64,000 nt of DNA from Roseimaritima multifibrata (GCF_007741495.1 NZ_CP036262.1:3472001-3536000); one strand, 5' to 3'; counted from the stretch's first letter, positions 26,861 to 36,259 are shown. Program-made: numbers and translations. Notes: generated from the letters alone by a model not told the origin.

Positions 26861-26958
26861 GGCCGGTTCCCTGGCCAGTGAATTCGCTCCGGGCAGCACC
26901 CGCATTGGTAAGTGTCAAACGGAGCGGGCGTTGTTGGGGCCGGTAGGACAGTTCTTAC
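26861..26958. repeat. Two GGCCGGT-type palindrome copies between convergent genes
   Basis: GGCCGGTTCCCTGGCC at 26861-26876 and GGGGCCGGTAGGACAGTTCTTAC-like sequence at 26937-26958 flank a longer inverted repeat (CGCTCCG ... CGGAGCG, about 26886-26926). The set fills the 97-bp gap between sulfatase and kinase ends and could act as a two-way terminator. Confidence 0.5.
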
Positions 26959-29381
26959 TTTTCGGGTGGAGCTTCCCAGTGGTCTCCCCAACCTGCGTAT
27001 AGGTCGTGAAGGATGGCTCGCCATTCCTCGGCGGTTCTTGTTGCTGGGTAGGGAATCGGTTTTTCCGGGCTTGTCGCTGTCCAGACGATTTTGAATTGCC
27101 CCTCTTTGGTGACTTGACCGATACGCGGCGTCTTGAACGTATGCTGGGTCGTTGGATCGATTCGGACATTCCCTTCGGGGGCAAGCATTCTTTGGTTTCG
27201 CATGGAGCGGCGAATATCCTTTGTTTCGGTCGTCCCTGCATCACGGACGGCCGCCGCCCACAGCTGGATACCGAAATAGGTCGCTTCCATCGGGTCGGTT
27301 ACCAGACGTTGGGGACCAAACTTTTTATGGAACTTGGAAATAAATTCGGCGTTCTCCGGCGAATCAATGCTTTGGAAATAGGTCCACGCGGCGTAGTCAC
27401 CCGCCATCGTTTCGGTGTCCAAATGTCTGAGTTCTTCTTCATCAATGCTGAACGAGATCGTGGGTACGGCGGCCGGTGTAATTCCGCCCTTGCGTAACGC
27501 TGAGAAAAACGCTTGGTTGCTATCGCCGTTGATCAAATTGAGAATGACATCGGGCTTTGTTTCGATAATTTGATCGACCGCCGCTTGAACGTCCCTGCTA
27601 CCTAAAGCCAGGAACTGTTCACCTACAATTTCCGCACCTAATTCATTTAGCTGGTCTTTGATGATCTCGTGTGCCATTCGTGGAAACACATAATCACTAC
27701 CGATCAAGAAGAACTTGCGTTTGCCTTCGAAGGCGTATGCCCATTTGACTGCCGGAATGATTTGTTGATTTGGAGTCGCGCCTGTGTAAATCACATTGGG
27801 TGATTCCTCGACTCCCTCGTACTGTACGGGGTAAACCAAAAGGTGATCAAATTCCTCGAACACTGGCACGACGGTCTTGCGACTTGCCGAAGTCCAGCAA
27901 CCGAACACGGTACAGACATTCTCTTCCACGATCAGTCGTTCAGCTTCGCTGGCGAAGGTCTCGGAATCCGACCGACCGTCCGCGACGACCGCTTCGACCG
28001 GGCGTCCCAGCAGGCCACCGTCGCGGTTCAGTTGTTCAATCGCCAGCAATGCCGCGTCCACAACCGGTGATTCGCTATCGCTCATTGTGCCGGTCAGGGA
28101 GTGCAATATCCCTACCTTTATTGGTTCTCCAGTTGGGGCCGCGATCGCCACAAGGGATGGATCTGGCTGGCCGCCGGTTCCCAGTGCCGCTGCAGCACTT
28201 GAGCCAAGTCCGGATCCTGCGTCAGATCCATTTCGAAGCCACAGGTATCCGCCGACGCTTGCAAGCCCTAGCAGCAGAAGCACGATGGCACCTGGCACTA
28301 GCAGGTTTCGGTGCGAATTTGAGCCGCTGCTCGCACTGTTTGTGGATGGAGAGGGAGGCTTCGTGAAACTGCCCGATTGGCTGGGAAGCGTGATGCCGAC
28401 ACCTGACAACGCTGCGTAGAGAGAGTTCAGATCTTTCTCCATCTCCTCCATCGACTGGTACCTCTCCTCCGGTTTGGTCGCCATCGCCTTCATGATGATT
28501 TGGCCGCAGGCTTCCGGAACCCTTGGATTGACTTCACTCGGATCGGGACGGGACGCATGACAATGGGCGTACATGACCTGCGCGACGCTGCCGCTTTCTT
28601 GGAAAGGACTTTTGCCGGTCAACAAACCGTAGTACGTTGCCCCCAGAGAATAAATGTCGCTCCGCGCATCGACGTCGCCCGATTCCCACTGTTCTGGGCT
28701 CATGTAGTAAGGCGTTCCGAGGACCTGGCCTTCCTGCGTTAGTTGCAAGGATTCGCTCTGTGTTCGCTTGGCCAACCCGAAATCGGAAACCTTCACCGTT
28801 CCATCTTCGGTGAGCAAGAGATTTGCTGGTTTGACGTCGCGATGAACAAGCCCTGATTTGTGGGCGGCTGCCAGCCCTCGGCAGGACTCGATGACAATTC
28901 GAGTCGCTTCACTGGTCGAGTAGGCGCCGGATTTATAGATGTGATCGTCGGCGCTCCCACCCGAGACGACCTCCATGACCAAGAAGTGATCCTCCCCTTC
29001 CTGAGCGATTTCAAAGATTGTCACGGTGTTGGGGTGATTCAGTTTCCCGGCACTTCGAGCTTCTTCGAGAAATCGATCCAAAGATTGTTTGTTGGCGGAT
29101 AATTCACCAGGCAACACCTTGATCGCGACATCGCGTTCAATCGAGACGTCGTGGCCTTTCAGCACGACGCCCATGCCTCCAACGCCCAGTAGTTCCGTGA
29201 TCTGGTATTTGCCCAGACGACGCCCCACCCACGCCCGGGGATTCGCTCGGGAAGGAGTTTCCGAGTTTGCGGTCGTTTCGCCGCTAATATCCATCGTCTC
29301 CCCAAATTCGTTGGACAAATGTTGGCTCAAACTAGGTTCACCATCTTGGAATGGATCTGAATCGTTATCTTTTTCGACCAT
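26955..29381 (-). CDS. Receptor Ser/Thr protein kinase with UrtA-like (urea-binding) extracytoplasmic domain
   Basis: 808 aa from ATG 29381 (MVEKDNDSD). Residues 59-325 form a Hanks-type kinase: glycine loop GVGGMG at 66-71, Lys 88 in VAIK, catalytic HRDVKPANLL at 180, DFG at 200, APE-like SPEQ. A Ser/Pro-rich linker leads to one membrane span (about 360-382), then a full periplasmic-binding domain from about residue 428 to the end. That domain carries the urea/amide-binder signatures KVGILHSLTGTMSDSESPVV, FGCWTSASRKTVVPVFEEF, YPVQYEGVEESPN, NQQIIPAVKW and GSDYVFPR, close to UrtA of urea ABC transporters. So it should sense urea or short amides outside and phosphorylate proteins inside. No urea transporter or urease is in the window. 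Confidence 0.95.
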   Translation of the reverse strand: MVEKDNDSDPFQDGEPSLSQHLSNEFGETMDISGETTANSETPSRANPRAWVGRRLGKYQITELLGVGGMGVVLKGHDVSIERDVAIKVLPGELSANKQSLDRFLEEARSAGKLNHPNTVTIFEIAQEGEDHFLVMEVVSGGSADDHIYKSGAYSTSEATRIVIESCRGLAAAHKSGLVHRDVKPANLLLTEDGTVKVSDFGLAKRTQSESLQLTQEGQVLGTPYYMSPEQWESGDVDARSDIYSLGATYYGLLTGKSPFQESGSVAQVMYAHCHASRPDPSEVNPRVPEACGQIIMKAMATKPEERYQSMEEMEKDLNSLYAALSGVGITLPSQSGSFTKPPSPSTNSASSGSNSHRNLLVPGAIVLLLLGLASVGGYLWLRNGSDAGSGLGSSAAAALGTGGQPDPSLVAIAAPTGEPIKVGILHSLTGTMSDSESPVVDAALLAIEQLNRDGGLLGRPVEAVVADGRSDSETFASEAERLIVEENVCTVFGCWTSASRKTVVPVFEEFDHLLVYPVQYEGVEESPNVIYTGATPNQQIIPAVKWAYAFEGKRKFFLIGSDYVFPRMAHEIIKDQLNELGAEIVGEQFLALGSRDVQAAVDQIIETKPDVILNLINGDSNQAFFSALRKGGITPAAVPTISFSIDEEELRHLDTETMAGDYAAWTYFQSIDSPENAEFISKFHKKFGPQRLVTDPMEATYFGIQLWAAAVRDAGTTETKDIRRSMRNQRMLAPEGNVRIDPTTQHTFKTPRIGQVTKEGQFKIVWTATSPEKPIPYPATRTAEEWRAILHDLYAGWGDHWEAPPEK

Positions 29382-30174
29382 GGTGGATCTTGAACGGTGT
29401 TTTGATTTGGGGTGAGCGACAACGCAATATAAACTATCCAGGCTAAGCTTCGAGTACTGTTTGGGGAAAACCCAAAAGCGGTTCTTCGCTGAAATTCCTC
29501 CGTTGGCTTGGGCGAACGCCGCGGGACTTACGATCGAAAGCTCTTCGACTGCCACGTCGGGTCCGCACAGAATCAGCTGGACCCACATCATTCTCTCACG
29601 CAAGCAAGTGGCTTGGCCTTTCGGACGGGAGGGCTGCTTGCCATTTCGCCAAGGAGCCATGGGACGGCGAAGGAGTTTTTGAAAAATCGTTACAGCATCG
29701 ATCTACCTGAAAAACGATAAGAATGGCGGGATGCAACGCTGGATCCCGAGGTGACAAGACGACCATCGTCAGCCTCGCTAAGGGCGGAATGCTGACAATT
29801 CCAACGGCCATCTGCCGCAAATCCTTAGGAACCATCGAACCCCCTCTTGTTGATGAATATTTCAAAAAGTTGAATGAATTCACGCTAGAAAGGCGGGGGG
29901 GAAGAGCGTTTCTGAGCTACAATTCATTCAACGCATCGCGGCCACTGAGAAAAGGAATGTTGGTCGCGACGGCTGCGGAGTTGAGGTCGGCATGGCCCCA
30001 CATCGAACGGATTTTTGAAGATAGGATTAAGCAGTCTCCAGCAAATGGATTGCGAGACATTGGGCGAAGGAACACCAAGCTAATTAGACCTCATTAGTAC
30101 CTCGGCGGAGTCCGAGATTGATACCGCATGGCTGCGACTCGTCGAACGAACCTATTCGAAACTGTGACGCAACC
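29382..30174. other. Intergenic region with one unassigned open frame (29723-30097, +)
   Basis: 793 bp. The 124-codon frame at 29723-30097 (LAKGGMLTIPTAICRKSLGT ... WPHIERIFEDRIKQ) has protein-like composition but no recognised domain and no clear ribosome site; it may be a remnant or a small orphan gene. No repeat seen. Confidence 0.35.
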
Positions 30175-31104
30175 ATGAAAAGAGTAAAATTCGCCGGCAT
30201 GCTGCTGGCGTTATCTGTCAGCAATTTTGCCGTTGCCCAGGACTCAGCACCAGCGACCGCAGCTGCCCCTGCTGCGGCAGCCACACCAGCGATCAATCCG
30301 AGTTTGAATGAAATTCAAGTCGGTTCCAAAGCCTTTGTCGATGCTTTCAACAAAGGGGATGCCGCCGCAATCGCTGGGATGTGGACTCCCGAAGGCGAGT
30401 ACATCGACGGGGCGGGGAATTTGATGGTGGGACGAGCAGCGATCGAAAAGTCCTATGCCGATTTCTTTGCGGAAAATGCGGGCGCAACACTCGAATTGAA
30501 CATTGATTCGCTGAAAGCGCTAAGTGATGCCGCCGCAATGGAGCAGGGCACCAGTCGCGTTAAGGTAGGCCCCACAGCAGCCGTCGTGGGAAGTTACGAG
30601 GCGATCCACGTTAAGGTTGACGGCAAATGGCAGATGGCATCGGTTCGTGATTCCGTCATCGAATCCGCTACCGCTGAACAAAATTTGTCCGATTTTGAAT
30701 TTTTGATCGGTACCTGGGGCGCTGAAGAGCAGGGCAACAAAAATGAATCGATATGCAGTTGGGTGAGTGATCATCGTTTCGTCAAACGTGATTACACGAC
30801 GACCTTCTTAAATGGTTCGACTTCGTCAGGCGTGCAGTTGATCGGCTGGAACGCACAGGGTGGTTACATTCAGTCGTGGACATTCAGTTCGGATGGAGGG
30901 CATGCCGTCGGAGTTTGGATGCCAACCGAAGAGGGCTGGGCTGCTCAGATGCAAGGGATCACCGGCCGTGGCGTGTCGACAGCTTCCGTCAATCTACTCA
31001 GGCGATTGGACGACAACGCGTACGTATGGCAGTCGGTCGACCGTACCGTAGGGGGTGTCGCAATTCCTGACACCAACGAAGTTGTGCTCAAACGCCAACC
31101 CTAA
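30175..31104 (+). CDS. Secreted SnoaL/DUF4440-like protein with extra C-terminal domain
   Basis: 309 aa with signal peptide MKRVKFAGMLLALSVSNFAVAQ, start at ATG 30175. An Ala/Pro-rich spacer is followed by a SnoaL-like (SgcJ/EcaC type) domain at about 40-165: FVDAFNKGDAAAIAGMWTPE, GEYIDGAGNLMVGRAAIEKS, HVKVDGKWQMASVRDSV. The second half (FEFLIGTWGAEEQGNKNESI to VVLKRQP) resembles the beta-rich domain often found after it in planctomycete proteins. Function unknown; such folds bind small hydrophobic ligands or act as enzymes in other contexts. Its stop is 68 bp before the glycine-rich surface protein, so the two may share a transcript. Confidence 0.85.
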   Translation: MKRVKFAGMLLALSVSNFAVAQDSAPATAAAPAAAATPAINPSLNEIQVGSKAFVDAFNKGDAAAIAGMWTPEGEYIDGAGNLMVGRAAIEKSYADFFAENAGATLELNIDSLKALSDAAAMEQGTSRVKVGPTAAVVGSYEAIHVKVDGKWQMASVRDSVIESATAEQNLSDFEFLIGTWGAEEQGNKNESICSWVSDHRFVKRDYTTTFLNGSTSSGVQLIGWNAQGGYIQSWTFSSDGGHAVGVWMPTEEGWAAQMQGITGRGVSTASVNLLRRLDDNAYVWQSVDRTVGGVAIPDTNEVVLKRQP

Positions 31105-31172
31105 CACCCATGCGTTCGCAGGGTCTATTCATTCAGCCGATTTGCAAATCACTTTTTTCAGGAATCTCAACG

Positions 31173-32789
31173 ATGTTTCGCTCCTTTATTTTAACGACTT
31201 TAACGATTGGTCTGATGATCAGTCTCCCACTTGCTGATTGCTTTGGACGTGGCGGCAGGGGCGGTGGTGGATTTGGCGGTGGCGCAAGTCGTGGTGGCGG
31301 ATTTGGTGGAGGAGCTAGTCGTGGTGGATTCAGCGGAGGAGGCGCAAGCCGTGCTAACTTCGGTGGAGGAGGCGCAAGTCGCGCTAACTTCAGCGGAGGA
31401 GGCGCTAGTCGCGATAACTTCGGTGGAGGCGGTGCAAGCCGCGCAAACTTTGGTGGTGGGAACTTCGGAGGAGCCGATCGAAGTCCTGCTGGTGGTAGGG
31501 CTGGTGCGGGTGGCTTCGGCGGAGCGGGTGAGAACCGCGGGAACTTTGGTGCGGGCGGAGCAGGACGCAGCCCCGCTGCCGGTGGTCTTGGCAATGCCGG
31601 ACGTGGTCCCGGCGGTGCTGGTGCCGATAGCAATCGCTTTTCGTCGCCTAGCAAAAGCTCGTTGGACAATTTTCTTGGGATGCCCTCTGACGGAGGCATG
31701 CACGGCCTGACCAACAACACCGTAAATAACTTCAATCGCAACACCGACGTTAACGTCAATCGGAATGTGAACGCATCGAACCGTGCTAATCTTGGCAATG
31801 CGGGAGACAACGTCGATGTCAATCGCGGAACCGTCGAGGGGCCTCGCGGCGGCGTTGCTGCCGGCGGTAGTGTGACCGGTCCACGGGGGAACACCGCTTA
31901 TCGTGGCGGCGCCGTGGGGGCTAACGGCGGCGCGGTCGCTGGAAGAGGCGTCGAAGGCGCTGATGGCGGACGTGCTGCTCAAGGTGTCGCACGCGGACCT
32001 GGAGGAAGAGTCGCTGCTGGTGGTGCTGTTGAAGGCCGTAACGGTGCAGGTGCCGCACGTGGTGTTGTTGCCGGGCCACGTGGTGCCGCTGCTGGCTTTA
32101 CACGTGTCACGCCGTCGGGACGCTACAACACTGCCGTCGCCGTCCGTGGCAATTATCACAACTGGGGAATCTACAATCGCGGTTGGTACGCAAACTACCC
32201 AGGTGCTTGGTTTGCCGCTGGATGGGCAGCAAACACGATCTGGCGTCCTTGCACTTGGGCGACGGCTGCTACTTATGTCGGCTACGCCGAAGCCCAACCG
32301 ATTTACTATGACTACGGAACCAACATCACGTATTCCGACAACAACGTCTACTTCAATGGCGAGGAAGTGGGAACGGCTGAAGAATACTACGACCAAGCCG
32401 CTTCGGTAGCCGCAGACGGTGCGAAAGCCGATGCACCTGCCGACGGTGATTGGATGCCGCTGGGTGTGTTTGCATTAAGCAGAACGGATAGCAAAGAATC
32501 GGAAGTCACGATCCAATTGGCTGTCAACAAGCAAGGTATCATTCGCGGGAATTCGACCGACACGGCGACGAAAAATAACCAAGTCATCCAAGGATCGGTC
32601 GACAAAACAACGCAGATGGTTGCTTTCACCGTTGGTGATCACCCCGAAAACGTCGTGGAAACCGGACTGTACAATCTGACCAAAGATGAAGCGCCGGTTT
32701 TGATTCACTTTGGAAAGGATCGGACCGAGCAGTGGTTGCTCGTGCGATTAGAAAATAAAGAAGCAGATTCCTCAACGTCGACTCAGTAG
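31173..32789 (+). CDS. Glycine-rich repeat surface protein ('mu-protocadherin'-like)
   Basis: 538 aa. Start at ATG 31173 before a signal peptide (MFRSFILTTLTIGLMISLPL). Residues 25-160 are Gly-rich with tandem units of the form GGGASRANFG/S (31260-31460). Then come an Asn-rich stretch (NNTVNNFNRNTDVNVNRNVN), a second Gly/Arg/Ala repeat region with GPRG/GPGG spacing, and a conserved aromatic core YHNWGIYNRGWYANYPGAWF followed by IWRPCTWATAATYVGYAEAQ. The C-terminal domain (DWMPLGVFALSR ... WLLVRLENKE) is also seen in proteins annotated 'mu-protocadherin' in Rhodopirellula, from memory. Probably an extracellular or cell-envelope structural protein. Confidence 0.88.
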   Translation: MFRSFILTTLTIGLMISLPLADCFGRGGRGGGGFGGGASRGGGFGGGASRGGFSGGGASRANFGGGGASRANFSGGGASRDNFGGGGASRANFGGGNFGGADRSPAGGRAGAGGFGGAGENRGNFGAGGAGRSPAAGGLGNAGRGPGGAGADSNRFSSPSKSSLDNFLGMPSDGGMHGLTNNTVNNFNRNTDVNVNRNVNASNRANLGNAGDNVDVNRGTVEGPRGGVAAGGSVTGPRGNTAYRGGAVGANGGAVAGRGVEGADGGRAAQGVARGPGGRVAAGGAVEGRNGAGAARGVVAGPRGAAAGFTRVTPSGRYNTAVAVRGNYHNWGIYNRGWYANYPGAWFAAGWAANTIWRPCTWATAATYVGYAEAQPIYYDYGTNITYSDNNVYFNGEEVGTAEEYYDQAASVAADGAKADAPADGDWMPLGVFALSRTDSKESEVTIQLAVNKQGIIRGNSTDTATKNNQVIQGSVDKTTQMVAFTVGDHPENVVETGLYNLTKDEAPVLIHFGKDRTEQWLLVRLENKEADSSTSTQ

Positions 32790-32790
32790 G

Positions 32791-32819
32791 CTCGGTTGGA
32801 TATCACCGATCCAAACGAG
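32791..32819 (+). terminator. Stem-loop after the glycine-rich protein gene
   Basis: CTCGGTTGGAT (32791-32801) pairs with ATCCAAACGAG (32809-32819) with one internal mismatch and a 7-base loop, directly after the stop codon. Only a short T-stretch follows. Confidence 0.45.
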
Positions 32820-32850
32820 ATTTGCATCAGTCTATTTCGAGATAACGAAG

Positions 32851-33606
32851 TTGAATCAAGAAAAACACCCTTCTCCTGCGCCTCGGTCAAGCCGCAGGCG
32901 AGCTGTTAAGTGGCTCTTTGGAGTTGGGCTGTTGTGGGGCGTCCTCGCGTATTTTGCCATCCCATTGGTGTGGGATGGGTACTCCTGGATCGCTCCTAGT
33001 ATCGATGACAACCCTCGGCTTACGCAAACGAGCGATCGCCATCCCGGCGGTCCTCTGAATGTTGAATTGACCGGTTCTGAACAAGAACTGAAGGGCATCA
33101 TGAAGGCGGCCGGCTGGTACGGAGCGGACGCACTGGGGATCGATAGTGATCTAAAGATCGCTGCCGATACGGTCCTATCGCGGCCCGACGCCGCCGCGCC
33201 CGTCAGCAATCTGTATTTGTTCGGACGCAAAGAAGACTTGGCGTATGAGCAACCTGTCGATGATAACCCACGTCAGCGACACCACGTTCGGTTCTGGCGG
33301 ACGAAGGAACTGAGTGTGGATGGACGCCCCCAGTGGATTGGCGCTGCCATTTATGACGAACGGGTCGGACTTAGTCGCACAACTGGGCAGATCACGCATG
33401 TGACGGCCCCGGATGTCGATGCTGAGCGAGACTATCTTTTTGAATGTCTAGAAAAGACAGGCCTGCTTGAGTCGCATTCCATTGAACACGGATTCCAGTC
33501 GCAACTTACCGGACGCAATGGAGGTGGTGACCCTTGGAGGACCGATGGCGATCTGTATCGTGGAGTGTTAAAAGCGACCGACGCAGGAAACACCAGCCAA
33601 CCGTAA
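32851..33606 (+). CDS. LssY C-terminal domain membrane protein
   Basis: 251 aa from a TTG start (32851); no ATG or GTG lies close by in frame, and the reading begins 61 bp after the previous stop. A basic N-terminus and one membrane span (about residues 20-42, WLFGVGLLWGVLAYFAIPLVW) precede an extracytoplasmic LssY_C domain: LTGSEQELKGIMKAAGWYGA, SNLYLFGRKEDLAYEQPV, RQRHHVRFWRTKEL and IGAAIYDERVGLSR are its typical segments. In other bacteria the domain is fused to PAP2 or DedA-like parts; here it stands alone. Function unknown. Confidence 0.88.
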   Translation: MNQEKHPSPAPRSSRRRAVKWLFGVGLLWGVLAYFAIPLVWDGYSWIAPSIDDNPRLTQTSDRHPGGPLNVELTGSEQELKGIMKAAGWYGADALGIDSDLKIAADTVLSRPDAAAPVSNLYLFGRKEDLAYEQPVDDNPRQRHHVRFWRTKELSVDGRPQWIGAAIYDERVGLSRTTGQITHVTAPDVDAERDYLFECLEKTGLLESHSIEHGFQSQLTGRNGGGDPWRTDGDLYRGVLKATDAGNTSQP

Positions 33607-33694
33607 TTCGCTGGTGCGTTTAAGTAGCCGCCCAGATCTACCCTCTTCTCATTTGTAGTGAATTTTCTTTTCCTATCACCCGGAGCTTGTCAGT

Positions 33695-36202
33695 ATGTTC
33701 CTTAAGTCTTTCGGAGCATTGGCAATAGCCTTGCTTGGGATTGTTTCACCAGCTCTTGCCCAGGTCGAAGTGACGGGCGATTTAGGATCGCCAGGGGCGA
33801 CAACCACCATTTCGGGAAAACAACTTCCTGCACCCGATCCGAAGTTTGGTGGGGTGATCAAGGACGACGCGTTACAGTCGAAGCCGTGGTGGGCGCCGCG
33901 TACCGTGCCACCAAAGGAAGCGCCCAATGTGCTGCTTATTATTACCGATGACGCCGGGTTTGGCGTCCCCAGCACCTTCGGTGGCGTGATTCCAACCCCT
34001 GCGATGGATCGTGTTGCGAAAAGTGGTTTGCGGTACAACAACATCCACTCCACCGCACTCTGTTCGCCGACACGGGCGGCATTAATCACTGGCCGCAACC
34101 ACCACGTCGCTGGCTTTGGCGTCATTTCCGAACAGGCAACCGGATTCCCCGGCTACAACAGTATCATCGGCAAGGACAAGGCGACGATCGGGCGCATTCT
34201 GCTGGACAACGGCTATGCCACTTCCTGGTTTGGGAAGGACCACAATACTCCCGCGTTTGCGGCCAGTTCGGTCGGTCCCTTTGACCAGTGGCCGTCGGGA
34301 TTGGGCTTTGAATACTTTTACGGATTTGTCGGAGGCGACGCCAACCAGTGGCAGCCGAACTTGTTCCGCGACCATACGCAAATCTATCCTTTTCAAGACG
34401 ATCCCGGTTGGAACCTTGTGACCGGCATGGCAGACGACGCGATCGATTACCTTCATCGCACGAATCAGACGCTGCCCGATAAAAAGTTTTTCGTGAAATA
34501 CGCGCCCGGTGCCACTCATGCGCCCCATCATCCCACCGAGGAATGGGTGAAAAAAATCCACGATATGCACTTGTTCGATGACGGTTATGAGAAACTCCGC
34601 GAACGTATCTTTGAAAACCAGAAGAAGCTTGGCGTTATCCCCGCCGATACGAAAATGGCGCCATGGCCCGCAGATATTCTGAAACCGTGGGATGAACTGG
34701 ATGCGGTGACTCAAAAGCTATTTATCAAACAGGTCGAAATTTTTGCCGCCTACGCCGCCTACAGCGACCATGAAATTGGTCGCGTGATTCAGGCCGTCGA
34801 TGATATGGGAAAATTGGATGACACACTGATCATCTATATCAATGGTGACAACGGCACCAGCGCCGAAGGCGGACCGCTTGGGACTCCCAACGAAGTCGCT
34901 TTCTTCAATGGCGTTAATGAAATGCCAGTCGATGTGCAGATGAAGTGGTATGACGTATGGGGAACGGAGGAAACCTACAACCACATGTCTGCTGGCTGGT
35001 CATGGGCCTTCGACACTCCCTTCTCGTGGTTCAAACAGAACGCTTCGAAGCTGGGTGGGATCCGTCAGAACATGGCGGTGTCGTGGCCGGGACATATTGA
35101 TGACCCCGGCGGACTGCGTAACCAGTTCATGCACGTCATCGATGTGGTTCCCACCATCCTAGAAGTCGCCGGCATCGCCGCTCCTGAGACGGTGGATGGC
35201 ATTGAGCAGGCCCCGATCGAAGGAACCAGTTTCGCGTACACTTTTAAGAAGGCGAATGCGCAGGCTCCTTCGGAGCATAAAACGCAGTATTTTGAGATGA
35301 TGGGGCAGTGGGCCCTGTATCACGAAGGTTGGCTGCTTAGTACCAAGGTCAACCGTGCCCCGTGGGAAGCCTTCGGGGTAGCGAATCCGGATCCGCTGAA
35401 CAATCAAGTCCTCGAACTTTACGACTTGACCAGCGATTTCGCACAGTCTGACAATATCGCCGACGAAAATCCCGACAGACTTGCAAAAATGAAGGAGATG
35501 TTCATCAGCGAAGCGGAAAAATACCAAGTCTTCCCACTGGATGCCTCCGTCGCCGCTCGCGTTATTGCACCTCGACCCAATATTACTGCGGGTCGAAGCG
35601 AATTCGTTTATACACGTCCGATGATCGGGTTGCCGCAGGGCGATTCACCGTTACTGTTGAACACCTCCTACACGATCACCGCAGAGATCACGGTTCCTGA
35701 AGGGGGAGCCGAAGGCATGATGCTTACCTCTGGCGGTCGCTTCTGCGGTTACGGTTTCTACTTGCTCAAGGGCAAACCGGTCTTTCTCTGGAACATGCTT
35801 GACCTGGAGCGAATCAAATGGGAGGGCCCCGAGGCGCTCAGCCCCGGTAAGCACGTTGTCGAGTTCGATTTCAAGTATGACGGTTTGGGCGTCGGGACGC
35901 TTGTTTATAACAATATGAGTGGACTCGGACGCCCCGGCACCGGCACCCTTAAAGTCGATGGCAAGGTCGTCGACACCAAGCAGATGAAGAAGACCATCCC
36001 AATGATTTTGCAATGGGACGAGAGCTTCGACATCGGTTCCGATAGTTTGACAGGGGTAAACGATGCGGACTATCAGCCGCCGTTTGCGTTCACGGGAGGG
36101 CTGGACAAGCTGACCTTAAAAATCGACCGTCCACATTTAACCCCGGCGGACATAAAAACCCTCGAGGAGGGAATGAAGAAGGTGGAAGCCGGGAGAGAAT
36201 AA
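33695..36202 (+). CDS. Large secreted arylsulfatase (C-x-P-T-R type)
   Basis: 835 aa, start at ATG 33695, signal peptide MFLKSFGALAIALLGIVSPA. Metal site VLLIITDDAGFGVPSTFGG, active site ALCSPTRAALITGRN with Cys 123 and Arg 127, then NHHVAGFGVISEQATGFPGY, GKDHNTP and YINGDNGTSAEGG. These match the large arylsulfatases of the S1_4 group (recollection). A long C-terminal part (about 640-835) forms a beta-sandwich-like domain (TITAEITVPEGGAEGMMLTS ... DADYQPPFAFTGGLDKLTL). Sits alone between the LssY_C gene and a repeat-rich gap. Formylglycine formation would need a maturation enzyme, which is not in this window. Confidence 0.95.
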   Translation: MFLKSFGALAIALLGIVSPALAQVEVTGDLGSPGATTTISGKQLPAPDPKFGGVIKDDALQSKPWWAPRTVPPKEAPNVLLIITDDAGFGVPSTFGGVIPTPAMDRVAKSGLRYNNIHSTALCSPTRAALITGRNHHVAGFGVISEQATGFPGYNSIIGKDKATIGRILLDNGYATSWFGKDHNTPAFAASSVGPFDQWPSGLGFEYFYGFVGGDANQWQPNLFRDHTQIYPFQDDPGWNLVTGMADDAIDYLHRTNQTLPDKKFFVKYAPGATHAPHHPTEEWVKKIHDMHLFDDGYEKLRERIFENQKKLGVIPADTKMAPWPADILKPWDELDAVTQKLFIKQVEIFAAYAAYSDHEIGRVIQAVDDMGKLDDTLIIYINGDNGTSAEGGPLGTPNEVAFFNGVNEMPVDVQMKWYDVWGTEETYNHMSAGWSWAFDTPFSWFKQNASKLGGIRQNMAVSWPGHIDDPGGLRNQFMHVIDVVPTILEVAGIAAPETVDGIEQAPIEGTSFAYTFKKANAQAPSEHKTQYFEMMGQWALYHEGWLLSTKVNRAPWEAFGVANPDPLNNQVLELYDLTSDFAQSDNIADENPDRLAKMKEMFISEAEKYQVFPLDASVAARVIAPRPNITAGRSEFVYTRPMIGLPQGDSPLLLNTSYTITAEITVPEGGAEGMMLTSGGRFCGYGFYLLKGKPVFLWNMLDLERIKWEGPEALSPGKHVVEFDFKYDGLGVGTLVYNNMSGLGRPGTGTLKVDGKVVDTKQMKKTIPMILQWDESFDIGSDSLTGVNDADYQPPFAFTGGLDKLTLKIDRPHLTPADIKTLEEGMKKVEAGRE

Positions 36203-36220
36203 CCCGTTCCCACTTGCAGA

Positions 36221-36259
36221 AATCCGCGGGCCACACGTGTACGAGTGGTACCGCGGATT
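36221..36259 (+). terminator. Strong hairpin after the arylsulfatase
   Basis: AATCCGCGG at 36221-36229 pairs perfectly with CCGCGGATT at 36251-36259, with an inner CCAC/GTGG extension and a short loop. It begins 18 bp after the stop codon. No T-run follows, so its role as a terminator is inferred from place. Confidence 0.5.

Noticed and set aside
26955-28100. UrtA-like segment considered as a separate ABC-transporter binding-protein gene
   Set aside because: It is in one uninterrupted frame with the kinase and membrane span, and no permease or ATPase gene is near.
31260-31460. Regular repeats considered as a CRISPR array
   Set aside because: Units follow directly on one another without unique spacers and encode a Gly-rich protein in frame.
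31133-32396. Long minus-strand open frames rich in Pro, Ala, Ser and Thr opposite the glycine-rich protein
   Set aside because: They are the mirror of Gly-rich repeat codons; the plus strand has a signal peptide and conserved domains.
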